Shown piece by piece: positions 61,229 to 64,000 of a DNA stretch of 64,000 nt (the first letter of the stretch is position 1; the number at the start of each line of letters is the position of its first letter). The translations under genes and the position numbers were made by a program. The DNA is from Streptomyces roseirectus (GTDB lineage: Bacteria; Actinomycetota; Actinomycetes; Streptomycetales; Streptomycetaceae): assembly GCF_014489635.1 (NCBI RefSeq), contig NZ_CP060828.1, positions 2,704,001 through 2,768,000 on the forward strand. The letters are read 5' to 3'. A model generated the notes under the pieces. That model saw nothing but the letters and a program-made list of their open reading frames with translations, searched no databases and had not been told where the DNA came from.

Positions 61229-61960
61229 TTACCCGAAGGTGGACGGGGCTCCAAAACGGGTATCGGCGCCGAGGAGCGCGGGCAGTTCGGCGAGGCTCGC
61301 GATCCGGTGCCGGCCGGGCAGCGCGACGGCGCCCGCGCCGCCGTCGTAGCGGTCGATCCACACGGACAGCAGGCCCGCCTCGGCGGCGCCCCGGCCGTCG
61401 ATGTCGGGGTGGTCGCCGACGTAGGCGACCTGCTCGGGCGGGAGGGACAGGGCCTCGCAGGCGGCGAGGAAGGCGCCGGGTTCGGGCTTGGAGACGCCGA
61501 GTTCGGCGGCGCACAGGATCGCCTCGAAGCGGTCGTGGACGCCGAGGACGCGCAGCTTGTGGTCCTGGACGTGGATGCTGGAGTTCGAGAGGACCGCGTG
61601 CCGGTGGGAGGCCGCGAGGAGGTCCAGGACGGGCAGGACGTCCGGGAAGAGCGACCACGCCTGTTCGTAGTGGGCCAGGTAGCGCGCGAACCAGGCGTCG
61701 GCCTCGGCGTCGGTCAGCTCCCGGTCCGTGAACACCCGGACGCGATCGCGGCGTTGGCCCTCGAAGGTGGTCTCGCCGGCGGAGAAGCGGGCCCACTGGC
61801 GGTCGGTGATCTCACGCCAGCGCGTGACCGCCTGCTCGACGTCGTCGTACCCGGCGTACAGGTCCTCGGCGACCAGGTGGGCCCGCATGCCGAGGCGGTC
61901 GGCGGTCGTGTAGTCGAAGAGGGTGTCGTCGACGTCCCAGACCACGGCGCGAATATCCAT
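61229..61960 (-). CDS. HAD-superfamily hydrolase
   Basis: A 243-residue HAD phosphatase. Motif I VVWDVDDTLFDYT (catalytic Asp near residue 8), motif II VLSNSS, motif III Lys in GVSKPEPGAF and motif IV YVGDHPDID are all intact, with a helical cap between I and II. The substrate is unknown; small phosphorylated metabolites are typical. It starts at ATG (MDIRAVVWDV) 71 bases downstream of gltX. Confidence 0.93.
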   Translation of the reverse strand: MDIRAVVWDVDDTLFDYTTADRLGMRAHLVAEDLYAGYDDVEQAVTRWREITDRQWARFSAGETTFEGQRRDRVRVFTDRELTDAEADAWFARYLAHYEQAWSLFPDVLPVLDLLAASHRHAVLSNSSIHVQDHKLRVLGVHDRFEAILCAAELGVSKPEPGAFLAACEALSLPPEQVAYVGDHPDIDGRGAAEAGLLSVWIDRYDGGAGAVALPGRHRIASLAELPALLGADTRFGAPSTFG

Positions 61961-61988
61961 GATCCGAAGGTAACCCGGCAACGCCGAA

Positions 61989-62015
61989 GGGCGGCACCCC
62001 TGTTGGGTGCCGCCC
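61989..62015 (-). terminator. Hairpin downstream of gltX
   Basis: A perfect 11-bp stem GGGCGGCACCC / GGGTGCCGCCC with a 5-base loop, 16 bases after the gltX stop codon. It has no U-tract. Confidence 0.7.
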
Positions 62016-62030
62016 CGGTGAACTGGCCGG

Positions 62031-63506
62031 TTACGCGGCCAGTTTGGCGAGGGCCGCGTCGATGCGGGCCAACGACGCCTCCTTGCCGAGGACTTCGAGG
62101 GATTCGAAGAGGGGGAGGCCGACCGTGCGGCCGGTGATCGCGACGCGGACGGGGGCCTGGGCCTTGCCGAGCTTGAGGCCGTGGGCCTCGCCGGCGGCCA
62201 GGACCGCTTCCTTCAGGGACTCGGGGGACGTCCAGTCGGCGGCGTCCAGCTTCTCGCGGGCCGTCGCGAGGAGGGCGTCGCTGCCGTCCTTCATCGCCTT
62301 CGTCCAGGACGTCTCGTCGAAGACGGGCTCCTCGAGGAACAGGAAGTCGACGTTGTCGGTGATCTCCGAGAGGACGCGCAGGCGGGTCTGGGCGTGCGGG
62401 GCGATCGCCTGCCACTTCGTCTCGTCGAAGTCCTCCGGGGCCCAGGGGGCGAAGGGAGCCTTCAGCCAGGGGGCGCAGCGCTCGGTGAAGTCCTTCACGT
62501 CCAGGAGGCGGATGTGGTCGCCGTTGATGGCCTCGCACTTCTTCAGGTCGAAGCGGGCCGGGTTGGGCTGGACGTCCTTGATGTCGAAGGCCGCGATCAG
62601 CTCGTCCGTCGTGAAGACGTCCCGGTCGGCGGAGAGCGACCAGCCCAGCAGGGAGAGGTAGTTGAGCAGGCCCTCGGGGAGGAAGCCCTGCTCGCGGTAG
62701 AGGTTCAGGGACGCCTGGGGGTCGCGCTTGGAGAGCTTCTTGTTGCCCTCGCCCATGACGTACGGCAGGTGCCCGAACTCCGGGGTGGTCTTCGCGATAC
62801 CGAGTTCGATCAGCGCCTTGTAGAGGGCGATCTGGCGCGGGGTGGAGGAGAGCAGGTCCTCGCCGCGCAGGACGTGCGTGATCTCCATCAGGGCGTCGTC
62901 GACCGGGTTGACGAGCGTGTAGAGCGGGGCGCCGTTGGCGCGGACGATGCCGTAGTCCGGGACGTTCTCGGGGGTGAACGTCAGCTCGCCGCGGACCAGG
63001 TCCGTGAACGTGATGGTCTCGTCGGGCATGCGGAAGCGGACGATCGGCTTGCGGCCCTCCGCCTCGTACCGCTCGACCTGCTCGGGGGTGAGGGCGCGGC
63101 AGTGGCCGTCGTAGCCGGAGGGCTTGCCGGCGGCGCGGGCGGCTTCGCGGCGGGCGTCCAGTTCCTCCGTCGAGCAGTAGCAGCGGTAGGCGTGGCCGGC
63201 GTCCAGGAGCTTCTGGGCGATGTCCTTGTAGAGGTCCATGCGCTGTGACTGGCGGTACGGGGCGTGCGGGCCGCCGATCTCCGGGCCCTCGTCCCAGTCG
63301 AAGCCGAGCCAGCGCATCGCGTCCAGGAGCTGGTTGTACGACTCCTCGCTGTCGCGGGCCGCGTCGGTGTCCTCGATGCGGAAGACCAGGGTGCCCTGGT
63401 GGTGGCGGGCGAAGGCCCAGTTGAAGAGGGCCGTGCGGACGAGGCCGACGTGGGGGTTGCCCGTCGGGGAGGGGCAGAAACGTACGCGGACGGATGCGCT
63501 AGTCAC
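62031..63506 (-). CDS. gltX: Glutamyl-tRNA synthetase
   Basis: The 491-residue class I GluRS. The HIGH-type motif is in FCPSPTGNPHVGLVRTALFN and the KMSKS-type motif is KLSKRDPQAS. Actinobacteria lack GlnRS, so this enzyme should also charge tRNA-Gln for GatCAB; that is established knowledge, not shown here. The GTG start (VTSASVRVRF) overlaps the end of the FAH gene by eight bases; a TTG three codons upstream is the alternative. The Glu/Gln tRNA array lies about 0.9 kb downstream. Confidence 0.96.
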   Translation of the reverse strand: MTSASVRVRFCPSPTGNPHVGLVRTALFNWAFARHHQGTLVFRIEDTDAARDSEESYNQLLDAMRWLGFDWDEGPEIGGPHAPYRQSQRMDLYKDIAQKLLDAGHAYRCYCSTEELDARREAARAAGKPSGYDGHCRALTPEQVERYEAEGRKPIVRFRMPDETITFTDLVRGELTFTPENVPDYGIVRANGAPLYTLVNPVDDALMEITHVLRGEDLLSSTPRQIALYKALIELGIAKTTPEFGHLPYVMGEGNKKLSKRDPQASLNLYREQGFLPEGLLNYLSLLGWSLSADRDVFTTDELIAAFDIKDVQPNPARFDLKKCEAINGDHIRLLDVKDFTERCAPWLKAPFAPWAPEDFDETKWQAIAPHAQTRLRVLSEITDNVDFLFLEEPVFDETSWTKAMKDGSDALLATAREKLDAADWTSPESLKEAVLAAGEAHGLKLGKAQAPVRVAITGRTVGLPLFESLEVLGKEASLARIDAALAKLAA

Positions 63507-64000
63507 GCTTGACAACCTTGTTGGTGAGTGTGCCGATACCTTCGATGGTGACGGCGACCTCGTCGCCGATCTCCAGGGGGCCGACCCCGGCGGGGGTGCC
63601 CGTGAGGATCACGTCGCCGGGGAGGAGTGTCATGGCCTCGGTGATGTTGACGATCAGGTCCTCGATGGGGGTGATCATCTCGCTGGTGCGGCCGAGCTGG
63701 CGCTGCTGGCCGTTGACCGTGAGCTGGATCGTCAGGTCGCCGGGGTCGAGGTCCGTCTCGATCCACGGGCCGAGCGGGCAGGAGGTGTCGAAGCCCTTCG
63801 CCCTCGCCCACTGCTTCTCGCGCTTCTGGACGTCCCTCGCGGTGACGTCGATCGCGCAGGTGTAGCCCAGGATGACGTCCTTCACCCGGTCCCTCGGGAC
63901 CTCCCTGCACATCCTGCCGATGACGACCGCGAGTTCGGCCTCGTGGTGGACGTCCGTGGAGAAGGTGGGGTACTGGATGGCGTCGCCGGGGCCGATCACC
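63499..64000 (-). CDS. Fumarylacetoacetate-hydrolase-family protein (N-terminus cut by window edge)
   Basis: The C-terminal 166 or so residues of an FAH-fold enzyme; the 5' end is beyond the right edge. Metal-binding and family motifs are visible: VHHEAELAVVIGR (Glu ligands), GYTCAIDVTARDVQ, KGFDTSCPLGPW, and the C-terminal LLPGDVILTGTPAGVGPLEI. Members hydrolyse or decarboxylate 2-oxo acids; which one cannot be told. Its TAG overlaps the gltX GTG by eight bases (GTGACTAG), implying co-transcription. Confidence 0.93.
   Translation of the reverse strand, partial: VIGPGDAIQYPTFSTDVHHEAELAVVIGRMCREVPRDRVKDVILGYTCAIDVTARDVQKREKQWARAKGFDTSCPLGPWIETDLDPGDLTIQLTVNGQQRQLGRTSEMITPIEDLIVNITEAMTLLPGDVILTGTPAGVGPLEIGDEVAVTIEGIGTLTNKVVKRD

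Overview
This is a high-GC actinobacterial chromosome segment, almost certainly from a Streptomyces. The evidence is the extreme G/C bias at third codon positions, frequent GTG starts, four tandem type I signal peptidases, nsdA next to amtB-glnK-glnD, a histone-tailed HU protein, ndgR divergent from leuCD, and an F420 gene (cofC). From memory, gene order follows the conserved core of the S. coelicolor chromosome around SCO5547-SCO5600. I see no insertion sequence, prophage or CRISPR array. Both edges cut a gene: comM on the left and a fumarylacetoacetate-hydrolase-family gene on the right.

Layout. About 1-9.1 kb (minus strand) runs rpsP, khpA, rimM, trmD, rplS, sipW-X-Y-Z, a Nudix gene, a DUF2469 gene, yraN and comM: ribosome assembly joined to protein export. 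About 9.4-16.2 kb holds a putative zinc peptidase, a short archaeal/eukaryotic-type prolyl-tRNA synthetase, a methyltransferase, ftsH and ffh. About 16.3-22.2 kb is the nitrogen-sensing set glnD, glnB/glnK and amtB, with a GlnR operator in front of amtB, then nsdA. About 22.7-31.5 kb has a primase-like protein, ftsY, an LLM flavoenzyme, a glucose-permease-like gene with two operator-like palindromes, smc and a small coiled-coil protein. About 31.8-38.8 kb holds acyP, a CAP-domain protein, an HxlR regulator, mutM, rnc, rpmF, a DUF177 gene, a DivIVA-like gene, coaD and rsmD.

The most unusual part is 38.9-46.8 kb. recG is interrupted in its ATP-binding P-loop by a 255-residue in-frame intein with the residues expected of a class 3 intein. 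It is followed on the other strand by a translationally coupled pair: an HSP90-like ATPase and a 976-residue TPR-like protein.

About 46.8-64 kb returns to core genes: a DAK/FakA-like kinase, rpmB with a structured leader, thiD-thiL, an Lrp-type ligand-binding protein, a DUF3515 lipoprotein, ddl, gpsA-plsC, cofC, hupS, leuCD with divergent ndgR, five tRNA genes (Gln, Glu, Glu, Gln, Glu), a HAD phosphatase, gltX and the partial FAH gene. gltX next to Glu and Gln tRNAs fits a lineage that makes Gln-tRNA by transamidation of Glu-tRNA(Gln).

A dispersed repeat (core AGGGGCGCGGGGAACTGCGC) occurs three times: twice between genes and once inside smc, where it is translated as an insertion in the hinge.
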